A DNA stretch of 14,802 nt, from assembly GCA_037445085.1 (NCBI GenBank), contig JBBILG010000041.1, positions 1-14,802 on the forward strand, given 5' to 3'. The position numbers and the translations under genes were made by a program. Every line of letters begins with the position of its first letter. The stretch's first letter is position 1. Of the stretch, positions 1-6,944 are shown in pieces. The notes below the pieces were generated by a model. It was not told where the DNA came from and searched no databases. It worked only from the letters and a program-made list of their open reading frames with translations. This stretch comes from JBBILG01 sp037445085. Its GTDB lineage: Bacteria; Pseudomonadota; Gammaproteobacteria; Burkholderiales; Methylophilaceae.

Positions 1-671
1 AGCACCCCCATCAGACCACGCGCCAGATGTTCGATGTCCGGCCCAACGATGAAGGCGAGGTCGGTGCCCTTTTCCATGGCAATCCGGCTGAGGTGGACGT
101 AATCCTGGAAAAATAGCGACACCCGGAAGGCATCCTCGTCGGCTTCCATCACAACCAGGTGTTGCACCTCATACGCCAGCACCAGGCGATCGAGATGGCT
201 GCCAACCCCGCTACCCAGGACGATCAGCAAGGGAATGTTTTGTTCACTGCCGAAGACGGGATAGGGAGACAACCCTTCGCCCGTCGAGTAATGCTGCACG
301 AAATGCCTGCGTGCCCGGTTGGGATACTCCGCATCGATATTGGAGTAGTGATAGCGCTGCATGTCACCGTGCGAGGGCTGTTCGGCTACCGCGTGCAGCT
401 CGTGGAAAGCGAGCAGTTGCGGCCGGCTGCGCGGGTCGGAAAACTCGGCAAAGCGCGCCTCCATCTCCACCCGGCAAGGTGCCACGGGCCTGGTGGTCCC
501 GTCCGGGTAGCGCAGGCTCAAATCCCCCTGGTCGGAAATGTCCAGGGTGGGCAAGGGGTTGGCCTGCGTGACACGCTGGTAGATCGCCGGCATGTTGAGG
601 CGGAAGAATTCCAAGTTGGCCAGGGCCGTCGCGTGCAGTTTGCTGAGGTAGGCTTGCTGTAGGGGCGTCAT
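1..671 (-). CDS. Maf-type flagellin glycosyltransferase (motility-associated factor), 3' end cut by window
   Basis: Only the first 223 codons lie in the window; the frame is still open at base 1. The visible protein starts MTPLQQAYLSKL. From about residue 148 it has the segment LLIVLGSGVGSHLDRLVL followed by HLVVMEADEDAFRVSLFFQDY. A glycine-rich loop, then a strand ending in an acidic residue, is the look of the DUF115/Maf (MptE-like) core. Maf proteins are known to act with nonulosonic acid pathways and to transfer pseudaminic or legionaminic acid to Ser/Thr of flagellin in the cytoplasm. The start codon lies 9 bases after the pseI stop, and a GGATAAG stretch overlapping that stop may serve as ribosome binding site. 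Its place at the end of a complete pse cassette strongly favours a pseudaminic acid transferase. The acceptor flagellin is not in the window. The family call is fairly secure; substrate specificity is inferred from context. Confidence 0.82.
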   Translation of the reverse strand, partial: MTPLQQAYLSKLHATALANLEFFRLNMPAIYQRVTQANPLPTLDISDQGDLSLRYPDGTTRPVAPCRVEMEARFAEFSDPRSRPQLLAFHELHAVAEQPSHGDMQRYHYSNIDAEYPNRARRHFVQHYSTGEGLSPYPVFGSEQNIPLLIVLGSGVGSHLDRLVLAYEVQHLVVMEADEDAFRVSLFFQDYVHLSRIAMEKGTDLAFIVGPDIEHLARGLMGV

Positions 672-680
672 GCTGGTCGC

Positions 681-1739
681 TTATCCGATGCTTTCCCATG
701 TCAGGGGCGTGCCGCGGCGCAGGTCGCGGTTTACCCGCTTGCCGAGCACGGTTTCGTAATATTTGGGCGCCAGGCCGAAGCCGGGCCGCAGGATGCGGAT
801 GTTGTCTGCGGTCAGCATGCTGCCGGCCGGGATATCCTCGCTGACATAGATCGAACGGCGAAACACGAGCGATGCCTGTTCTGCCGCCGTGGGGCCATAA
901 TGAACCCGGCCCAGCGCCTGCCAGGCACGCTGCGTTTCCGTCACCAGCGCCCGCATCTCCGGCGGCTCCATGGAAAAAGTCGCGTCCACGCCGCCATCGG
1001 CACGCGCAAGGGTGAAGTGTTTTTCGATCACCGTGGCGCCGAGCGGAACGCTCGCCACCGCCACGCCGATGCCCATCGTGTGGTCTGACAGGCCGACCTC
1101 GCAGCCGAACAGCTCGCGCATGTGCGGGATGGCGAGCAGGTTGGTGTTCTCCGGGCTGGCCGGATAGGTACTGGTACACTTGAGCAGCACGAGATCCTTG
1201 CAGCCCGCCGTGCGCGCGGCACGCACTGCTTCATCCAGCTCCGCCAGCGTCGCCATGCCGGTGGAGACGATCATGGGCTTGCCGGTGGCGGCCACCTTGC
1301 GGATGAGGGGCAAGTCGGCATTCTCGAAAGAAGCGATCTTGTAGGCCGGGACATCCAGGCTTTCCAGAAAATCCACCGCGCTTTCGTCAAAGGGGGTGGA
1401 AAAGGCGATCAGCCCCAGTTCCCGCGCGCGTTCGAAAATCGGTGCGTGCCATTCCCAGGGCGTGTGCGCTTCCTGGTAGAGCCTGAAAAGAGTCTTGCCG
1501 GCCCAGAGGCTTTGCGGATCGTCGATGCGGAATTCGCCTTCTTCCACATCCAGGGTCATCGTCTCGGCGGTGTATGTCTGTAGCTTGATGGCGTGTGCGC
1601 CACTTCGCGCCGCCGCCTCGACGATGGCAAGCGCCCGCTCCAGCGACTGGTTGTGGTTGCCGGACATCTCGGCGATGATGAACGGCGGATGGCCGAGGCC
1701 GATGTCTCTGTTTGCGATAAGCAGTTCAGGACTTGCCAT
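681..1739 (-). CDS. pseI: Pseudaminic acid synthase PseI (NeuB family)
   Basis: A 352-residue protein that condenses 2,4-diacetamido-2,4,6-trideoxy-L-altrose with phosphoenolpyruvate to give pseudaminic acid, in the cytoplasm. The N-terminal part (about residues 15-285) is a NeuB-type TIM barrel with AEMSGNHNQSLERAL near residue 23, AIKLQTYTAETMTLD near 50 and FSTPFDE near 113. His220 (in GLSDHT) and His241 (in IEKHFTL) are spaced like the metal-binding pair of NeuB. The C-terminal part (about 293-352) is a SAF/antifreeze-like domain, RRSIYVSEDIPAG to LGKRVNRDLRRGTPL, as expected for the family. Length is normal. The frame is open 16 codons further upstream, but ATG at 1739 is preferred because AAAGGA sits 5 bases upstream and the protein then begins like its relatives. 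It overlaps the end of pseGH by 14 bases. NeuB or LegI are the alternatives by sequence; the neighbouring PseB, PseC and PseG decide for PseI. Confidence 0.93.
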   Translation of the reverse strand: MASPELLIANRDIGLGHPPFIIAEMSGNHNQSLERALAIVEAAARSGAHAIKLQTYTAETMTLDVEEGEFRIDDPQSLWAGKTLFRLYQEAHTPWEWHAPIFERARELGLIAFSTPFDESAVDFLESLDVPAYKIASFENADLPLIRKVAATGKPMIVSTGMATLAELDEAVRAARTAGCKDLVLLKCTSTYPASPENTNLLAIPHMRELFGCEVGLSDHTMGIGVAVASVPLGATVIEKHFTLARADGGVDATFSMEPPEMRALVTETQRAWQALGRVHYGPTAAEQASLVFRRSIYVSEDIPAGSMLTADNIRILRPGFGLAPKYYETVLGKRVNRDLRRGTPLTWESIG

Positions 1740-3198
1740 GGATATCCTTTCTGACTGTCGCGCAGTGGAGTCGAAACCCTGCATCACTGAAAAGCGCTAA
1801 AGAAGCAGTGTTCGCGGCCGTAATCTCAGCGTCGCAAACCACCACATCGGGACGCTCTTTCCGAAGCCAGTCCTCCCCTGCCAGCAGAAGACGTCTGCCC
1901 CAACCCTTGCCTGCCAGCCCAGGCACCAGATAGATCGAAACGAGGGCTCGGCCTGCGGTGATGTCATAGCGCAGTACGCCAACAGGATGCCCTCCATGCT
2001 CCGCGATCAAAAGCTCCCGATTCGGGTCGGCCAATACCGCCAAAAACCAGCCTTCATGGTTCGCCTGGTCGATCTCCGCCGGGTCCAAGGCATGGCGGCG
2101 GGTATCGGGATGGTTACGCCAGGCATGAATCGCAGCGCTGTCATCGGTCCCTGCCCGTCGCAGTCGGAGCTCATCGGCCAGGAGCCGGTCAGCGACACGG
2201 CCAACACCGTGCCCATCCGCCAGACTTTGCCCCCGTTCGCCCATGTGCGCGAGCAGCTCTGGCAGTCCGAGCACAGCCCCGATCATGCGTGCCAGATGTT
2301 CCGTCCCAACCGACTGCGCCGCTCCGAGGCAGAGCTGGGCGCCGGCCCGGGCAATGGCCTCGGCCTGAGCGATCTGGTTGTCCGCCGTCGCGATCACCAG
2401 TGCCGGCAGCCCCAGGCAGCAACGCTCCCAGGACGAGGTGCCGCCTGCGCCAACAAAGAGATCGGCCGCAGCCATGCGCGAGGCCATGTCGTCCACTTGG
2501 CAATACAAGGTGGCATTGGGCAGGGCATGACAGGCTGCCTCGATGGCAGCCCGGTGTGGATTGGCCTGACCGATGACGCAATCGACGGCCAGTTCGGGGC
2601 GGCCGAGCATTCGGATCGCCTCCAGCGCCTTGAGGGTCTCGCCGCCGACATCCGTACCGCCAAAAAACACGAGCAAGCGCGCTACCCGCCCTTCGCGCGC
2701 GTGCATTCTTTGCCTTGCTGCCGCGAACTGGGGGCGCAGCAGAGCGTATTTCGGCCCGATCAAGCCAAGGCAAGCGTCAGGGATGAGCCCTGCATAGCGG
2801 CCTTCGGCCTGCAGGTTCTGGTCCAGCAGCAAGTCGCAATCATGCGGGCGATCAGCCAAGTCATCGATCACCATGATTTTCCCGGCCACGCTGCGCATGC
2901 GGCGCTCCCAGGCGGCATCGAGGCCGTAGTGATCCACCACCAGCCAGTCCCACAGTGCTTCGTCCGCCAGGGCTTGGCGACAAGCGGCAGCATCCTGGTC
3001 CTTGCTGTCGCAGGCCGGCAGGAAGGCAAGGTCGTGACCACGTGCCGCGATGAGATCACCTAAGTGACCTGGGAGTGGCTGGCAGATCAAGCGGGTGGTG
3101 GCCCATTCTTCTCGCAACCGGTCGGCAAGCGTCAGGCAGCGCATGACATGGCCGGTGCCGAGGCTGACCGAAGCGTCAGCGCGGAATGCGACCTTCAT
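1726..3198 (-). CDS. Fused PseG-PseH: UDP-sugar hydrolase plus 4-amino-sugar N-acetyltransferase
   Basis: A 490-residue protein joining two enzymes of the pseudaminic acid pathway. Residues 1-340 match PseG, a GT-B-fold hydrolase that removes UDP from UDP-2,4-diacetamido-2,4,6-trideoxy-L-altrose. They contain FRADASVSLGTGHVMRC with His17 at the proposed catalytic position, VVDHYGLDAAWE, VIDDLADRPHDCDLLLDQN, LVFFGGTD and GAGGTSSWERCCLGLP. Residues 344-490 are a GNAT acetyltransferase: RAGTDDSAAIHAWRNHPDTRR, then an acetyl-CoA loop AGKGWGRRLL near 429, ending NTASLALFSDAGFRL. This fits PseH, which N-acetylates the 4-amino group one step before PseG acts. Stand-alone PseG is near 280-340 residues and PseH near 160-180, so the length fits a true fusion. 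ATG at 3198 forms an ATGA overlap with the pseF stop. The frame extends 17 codons upstream, but those residues do not belong to PseG. No other PseH candidate is present. Confidence 0.9.
   Translation of the reverse strand: MKVAFRADASVSLGTGHVMRCLTLADRLREEWATTRLICQPLPGHLGDLIAARGHDLAFLPACDSKDQDAAACRQALADEALWDWLVVDHYGLDAAWERRMRSVAGKIMVIDDLADRPHDCDLLLDQNLQAEGRYAGLIPDACLGLIGPKYALLRPQFAAARQRMHAREGRVARLLVFFGGTDVGGETLKALEAIRMLGRPELAVDCVIGQANPHRAAIEAACHALPNATLYCQVDDMASRMAAADLFVGAGGTSSWERCCLGLPALVIATADNQIAQAEAIARAGAQLCLGAAQSVGTEHLARMIGAVLGLPELLAHMGERGQSLADGHGVGRVADRLLADELRLRRAGTDDSAAIHAWRNHPDTRRHALDPAEIDQANHEGWFLAVLADPNRELLIAEHGGHPVGVLRYDITAGRALVSIYLVPGLAGKGWGRRLLLAGEDWLRKERPDVVVCDAEITAANTASLALFSDAGFRLHCATVRKDIHGKS
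1745..1750 (-). promoter_or_regulatory. Ribosome binding site of pseI
   Basis: AAAGGA on the minus strand, 5 bases before the ATG at 1739 and inside the last codons of pseGH. It decides the start of pseI against the upstream in-frame ATG at 1787. Confidence 0.6.
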
Positions 3199-3893
3199 GC
3201 TTGTGCATCCATCTGCCAGGCACGGTACATCAGCTCCGCCCGGCGCCAATCCTCTTCGGTGTCGATATCCTGTACCAGGTGAGGCGGCAGGATCAGTCCC
3301 ACGGAGTGCGCCGAGAAAAGCGGCAATTCCTTGAGAAAGGCCTCTGCCGTGCCCCAGTAGAACTGTCCGGCATCGTGATAGGCAGGCTCCAGGTCCTGCG
3401 ATCGGGTGTTGCGATACTCGGGATAGAGTGCTTCCACCTCGCCCCGCTCATTGAGGCGGATGGCACGCTGAATGGGGAAGGGATAAAGGGCGACCGTGAA
3501 GACGAAGGATTTTCCGGAAGCCAGCAAGCGATCCCAACCCTGGCGGAGATCGCGGGCCTGGACAAAGGGCGCCGTGGCATAGAGACAGCAGGCATGCGTG
3601 ACCGGCAGACCGTTCGCCTCATGCCACTGGATGGCGTGTTTGACCACGGCGCTGGTTCCCGCATGGTCATCGGCCAGCGCCGCCGGGCGCAGGAAGGGGA
3701 TTTCCGCCCCCAGCTCCCGTGCGATCCCGGCGATTTCCGCATCGTCGGTGGACACCATGACCCGGTCGAACAGGCCGCTTTCGCGAGCAGCCCCGATGGA
3801 ATAGGCGATGATGGGCTTGCCGCAGAAGGCACGGATGTTCTTGCGCGGGATGCGCTTGCTGCCGCCGCGTGCGGGAATGACGCACAGCTTCAT
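3195..3893 (-). CDS. pseF: CMP-pseudaminic acid cytidylyltransferase PseF
   Basis: A 232-residue enzyme that activates pseudaminic acid with CTP, releasing pyrophosphate and giving the CMP-sugar used by the glycosyltransferase. The N-terminus has the CMP-sugar synthetase signature VIPARGGSKRIPRKN (residues 5-19), followed by CGKPIIAYSI and VMVSTDDAEIA, which are typical of the nucleotide-binding Rossmann-like core of the NeuA/PseF family. Length is normal for PseF. The ATG at 3893 overlaps the pseC stop as ATGA, and the TGA at 3195 overlaps the pseGH start in the same way. A GAGG stretch a few bases upstream of the start could assist initiation. By sequence it could also be a CMP-sialic or CMP-legionaminic acid synthetase; the surrounding pse genes make PseF the best call. 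Confidence 0.92.
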   Translation of the reverse strand: MKLCVIPARGGSKRIPRKNIRAFCGKPIIAYSIGAARESGLFDRVMVSTDDAEIAGIARELGAEIPFLRPAALADDHAGTSAVVKHAIQWHEANGLPVTHACCLYATAPFVQARDLRQGWDRLLASGKSFVFTVALYPFPIQRAIRLNERGEVEALYPEYRNTRSQDLEPAYHDAGQFYWGTAEAFLKELPLFSAHSVGLILPPHLVQDIDTEEDWRRAELMYRAWQMDAQA

Positions 3894-5038
3894 GCCAGCG
3901 CCTCGCGCAGGGCGGCGGCGACCCGCTCCTGATCCGCAGTGGACAGTCCCGCGTACATCGGCAGGCTGATCGCCCCTGCATAGTAGGCTTCAGCCACAGG
4001 ATAATCGCCCGCCTTGAAACCGAGGGCGCGGTAGTAGGGCTGGGTGTGCACGGGGATGTAATGCACGTTCACGCCGATGCCGGCGGCGCGCAGGGCATCG
4101 AATACCGCGCGTCTGCGCTTCACGTCCTGCAAGACGACGACGTACAGGTGGAAGGCCGATTCGGCGGCGGGATCACAGTACGGGGTCGTCAGCGGCAAGT
4201 CCGCAAGCAGCCGGTCGTAGCACGCGGCCAGGGCGCGCCGGCGGGCCACGAAGGACTCCAGTCGTGCCACCTGGCTGAGCCCCAGGGCGGCCTGCAGATC
4301 GGTCATACGGTAATTGTAGCCGAGCGTGAGCTGCTGGTAATACCACGGCCCGTCCGCCTCGCCATGCATCTCGTCCGGATCGCGGGTGATGCCATGGCTG
4401 CGCAGGCTGCGCATGTGCGCGGCGATGGCCGCATCGTTGGTCAGCGCCATGCCGCCCTCCCCCGTGGTGATGATCTTGACCGGGTGGAAACTGAAGATCG
4501 TGATGTCGGCATGGCGGCCGCAACCGATGGGCGCGCCCAGGTAACGGCCGCCGATGGCATGCGAGGCGTCTTCGACGATGCGGAAGCCGTAGCGGTCGGC
4601 AAGCGCCCGGATCGCGGCCATGTCGCAACCCTGGCCGGCAAAGTCCACCGGCACCACGATCCTGGGCAGCCGGCCGCAGCGCCCGGCCTGTTCCAGTTTT
4701 GCTGCCAGAGCCTCCGGGCTGAGGTTGTAGGTACGCGGGTCGATGTCGACGAAATCGACCTCGGCGCCGCAGTAACGGGCGCAGTTGGCCGAGGCGACGA
4801 AGGTGTTGGGGGAAGTCCAGAGCCGGTCACCCGGCCCCAGCCCCAAGGCCAGACAGGCGAGATGCAAGGCGGAAGTGGCACTGTTGACGGCCACGGCATG
4901 GGCGGCCCCGCAGCAGGCCGCCACCGCTTCCTCGAAACGCGGAACGGCCGGGCCTTGCGTTAGCCACTCGGATTGGAGCACGCCGACGACGGCGTCGATG
5001 TCCGCCTGCTGGATGTCCTGACGGCCGTAGGGAATCAT
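3890..5038 (-). CDS. pseC: UDP-4-amino-sugar aminotransferase PseC (PLP-dependent)
   Basis: A 382-residue DegT/DnrJ/EryC1/StrS-family aminotransferase. PseC moves an amino group from glutamate to C4 of the 4-keto sugar made by PseB, giving UDP-4-amino-4,6-dideoxy-N-acetyl-L-altrosamine. Visible motifs are VNSATSALHLACLALGLGPGD (residues 51-71, the cofactor phosphate region), IVEDASHAIGG with Asp157 placed to contact the pyridine nitrogen, and FSFHPVKIITTGEGG with Lys188 as the Schiff-base lysine. The C-terminal NVHYIPVHTQPYY is also typical. Length is standard. The ATG at 5038 overlaps the pseB TGA (ATGA), and I see no Shine-Dalgarno sequence ahead of it, so translation probably depends on ribosomes leaving pseB. 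Other sugar aminotransferases share this fold; the position directly after pseB supports PseC. Confidence 0.93.
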   Translation of the reverse strand: MIPYGRQDIQQADIDAVVGVLQSEWLTQGPAVPRFEEAVAACCGAAHAVAVNSATSALHLACLALGLGPGDRLWTSPNTFVASANCARYCGAEVDFVDIDPRTYNLSPEALAAKLEQAGRCGRLPRIVVPVDFAGQGCDMAAIRALADRYGFRIVEDASHAIGGRYLGAPIGCGRHADITIFSFHPVKIITTGEGGMALTNDAAIAAHMRSLRSHGITRDPDEMHGEADGPWYYQQLTLGYNYRMTDLQAALGLSQVARLESFVARRRALAACYDRLLADLPLTTPYCDPAAESAFHLYVVVLQDVKRRRAVFDALRAAGIGVNVHYIPVHTQPYYRALGFKAGDYPVAEAYYAGAISLPMYAGLSTADQERVAAALREALA

Positions 5039-6036
5039 GCAAGGGCGGCCGCATTGAAGGCAGCGATTTCATCCACGCGCAGAAAATGCGGATTGTTACC
5101 GGAGTTGTACTCGAATCCCACCGGGCACGGCAGCCCCGCTTCGCCCAGCGGATTCAACGTGTAATCATATTCCTTGGCAAAGAAGCGGATGCTCGGCCGG
5201 ATGACGAAGTGATCGGCAAATTCCAGGGTGAGATGGGAATCGTCCGCAGGGCACATGACTTCATGCAGTTTCTCGCCCGGGCGGATGCCGATGATCTTGT
5301 GCGGCCATTCGGGTGCCATGGCGCTCGCCAGATCCACGATGCGCACCGAGGGGATCTTGGGTACAAAAATCTCCCCGCCCTGCATGCGGGCAAAATTGCG
5401 GAACACGAACTCAACCGCCTGCCCGAGGCTGATCCAGAAACGCGTCATGCGCTCGTCGGTGATCGGCAACTCCTTCGCGCCTTCCGCGATCAGCTTCGTA
5501 AAGAAAGGCACGACCGAGCCGCGAGAACCCACCACGTTGCCGTAGCGCACCACGGCAAAACGGGTGCGTGCGGCCCCGGCGATGTTGTTGGCCGCGACGA
5601 ACAGCTTGTCGGAGGCGAGCTTGGTGGCGCCATAAAGATTGATCGGGTTGGCCGCCTTGTCCGTGGACAGGGCGATGATCTTTTCCACTTCGTTGGCGAG
5701 CGCCGCATGGATAACGTTTTCCGCCCCGTGGATGTTGGTCTTGACGCACTCCATGGGGTTGTATTCCGCTGCCGGCACCTGCTTGAGCGCGGCGGCGTGG
5801 ATGACGTAATCGATGCCGCGCATGGCTTGGACGAGCCGGTCGCGATCCCGCACGTCACCGAGGAAATAGCGCATGCAGGGCGCATTGAGGGCCTGCTGCA
5901 CCTCGAACTGCTTGAGCTCGTCGCGCGAGAACACGACCACACGCTCCGGCCGGTGGCGCCGCAGCAGCTCGCGGATGAAGGCGCGGCCGAAGGACCCCGT
6001 GCCCCCCGTGACGAGGATGGCTTTGTCGTCGAACAT
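5035..6036 (-). CDS. pseB: UDP-GlcNAc 4,6-dehydratase (C5-inverting) PseB
   Basis: A 333-residue short-chain dehydrogenase-type enzyme that starts the pathway by converting UDP-GlcNAc to the 4-keto-6-deoxy-L-arabino-hexulose product. The N-terminus is MFDDKAILVTGGTGSFGRAF, with the NAD(P)-binding glycine motif at residues 10-17. The catalytic region is STDKAANPINLYGATK, with Asp126, Lys127 and Tyr135 in the spacing known for the inverting enzyme FlaA1/PseB. Non-inverting relatives of the PglF/legionaminate type usually have Met where Tyr135 stands, so this residue favours pseudaminic rather than legionaminic acid. ATG at 6036 gives the usual MF-start and forms TGATG with the flgL stop; GTG at 6039 would add one residue and form GTGA. 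I see no convincing ribosome binding site, so coupling to flgL is likely. Confidence 0.94.
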   Translation of the reverse strand: MFDDKAILVTGGTGSFGRAFIRELLRRHRPERVVVFSRDELKQFEVQQALNAPCMRYFLGDVRDRDRLVQAMRGIDYVIHAAALKQVPAAEYNPMECVKTNIHGAENVIHAALANEVEKIIALSTDKAANPINLYGATKLASDKLFVAANNIAGAARTRFAVVRYGNVVGSRGSVVPFFTKLIAEGAKELPITDERMTRFWISLGQAVEFVFRNFARMQGGEIFVPKIPSVRIVDLASAMAPEWPHKIIGIRPGEKLHEVMCPADDSHLTLEFADHFVIRPSIRFFAKEYDYTLNPLGEAGLPCPVGFEYNSGNNPHFLRVDEIAAFNAAALA

Positions 6037-6038
6037 CA
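6034..6038 (-). promoter_or_regulatory. flgL/pseB stop-start junction (translational coupling)
   Basis: TGATG: the flgL stop TGA (6038-6036) shares its A with the ATG of pseB (6036-6034). No Shine-Dalgarno sequence is evident just upstream, so reinitiation by ribosomes finishing flgL is the simplest way to translate pseB. No terminator-like hairpin with a T-tract is seen between the two genes. Confidence 0.65.
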
Positions 6039-6938
6039 CAGGTAATTGAACAGGCTCAGTTGACTCGCCCTGGCAAATGCCTGCTGGGAGGCTTGCAGGG
6101 ACACTTGCTGCAATTGCAGTTCGACCGCCACCTGTTGCAGGTCGACACGCTCCACACGTTGCAGCTCGTCCTGGAACTGGCGCCTGAATTCGATGGCAAT
6201 GGTCCCGGCGGCGTCGATGACATCCAGCCGGTTGGCAACCGCGTTCTGGATGGTGCGTACCTGATCCGCCGCGGCGACGAGCTTGTCCAGCCCGGCGGAG
6301 ATGGCCGCGGTGTAGGCGGCATCGGTCAGCGAGGGATACTGCAAATCCGTGATGAGCTGGTTCAGTGCGGCGAACGGGTCGTTGGCCGTCCCCATGCTGA
6401 ACACCGCATCGCCCGGATCGGCGACCGGGATGCGTCGACTGTCGCTGATGGCGATTTCGAGCTGGAAACTGTTGCCGGCATAAGTGACGGGGGGGCCGGC
6501 GGAAAACGGCGCGCTGCCCGCCAGCGAGCCCGCAAAGTAATAATCTCCGTTGCTGTCGCGACTGTTGGCGTACGCCAGGAGGTCCTGCAGCAGCTCGGAA
6601 AGATGGTTGGCCACATCCCGCCGCAGCGCCATGTCGGTGCCGGACTGCACGCCCATCACGGCAGCGCGCGCGGCGTCCAGCACGCCCTTCGCGCCGTTGA
6701 GTATGGTCAGTTCCTGCTTGAGCCGGGAGGTCGCCACGTCCATGTTGTTGAGGTGATTCTGTGTGCGGGCCAGCCCCTGGGAGGCCTGCAACGCGCGATT
6801 GGCCCCTGCCGGGTCATCCGCCGGGGTCAGGATGCGGCGACCCGTCGCGAGCTGCTGCTGCAGTTCACTGAGTCGCGACTGCTTGTCGAGCAGCGCCGAA
6901 GTGTTCAGGCTGAACGCATACGCGGTGCTGATGCGCAT
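6036..6938 (-). CDS. flgL: Flagellar hook-filament junction protein FlgL (HAP3)
   Basis: A 300-residue junction protein that sits between FlgK and the flagellin filament. The N-terminus MRISTAYAFSLN and the coiled D0 region with LDKQSRLSELQQQLATGRRI and DDPAGANRALQ are typical of the flagellin/FlgL family. The C-terminus ends SQQAFARASQLSLFNYL, the usual FlgL ending. It is slightly shorter than the 317-residue enteric protein, with a compact variable middle. It is exported by the flagellar type III apparatus, so no cleavable signal peptide is expected, and none is seen. The ATG lies 6 bases after the flgK stop, with GGGAGA (6948-6953) overlapping the end of flgK as a likely ribosome binding site. 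The stop is joined to the pseB start as TGATG. Confidence 0.95.
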   Translation of the reverse strand: MRISTAYAFSLNTSALLDKQSRLSELQQQLATGRRILTPADDPAGANRALQASQGLARTQNHLNNMDVATSRLKQELTILNGAKGVLDAARAAVMGVQSGTDMALRRDVANHLSELLQDLLAYANSRDSNGDYYFAGSLAGSAPFSAGPPVTYAGNSFQLEIAISDSRRIPVADPGDAVFSMGTANDPFAALNQLITDLQYPSLTDAAYTAAISAGLDKLVAAADQVRTIQNAVANRLDVIDAAGTIAIEFRRQFQDELQRVERVDLQQVAVELQLQQVSLQASQQAFARASQLSLFNYL

Positions 6939-6944
6939 GGCGGA

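Noticed and set aside
3199..3249. Longer N-terminus for PseG starting at 3249
   Set aside because: The 17 extra residues do not resemble PseG, and ATG 3198 gives the standard MKVAFRADAS start and an ATGA overlap like its neighbours.
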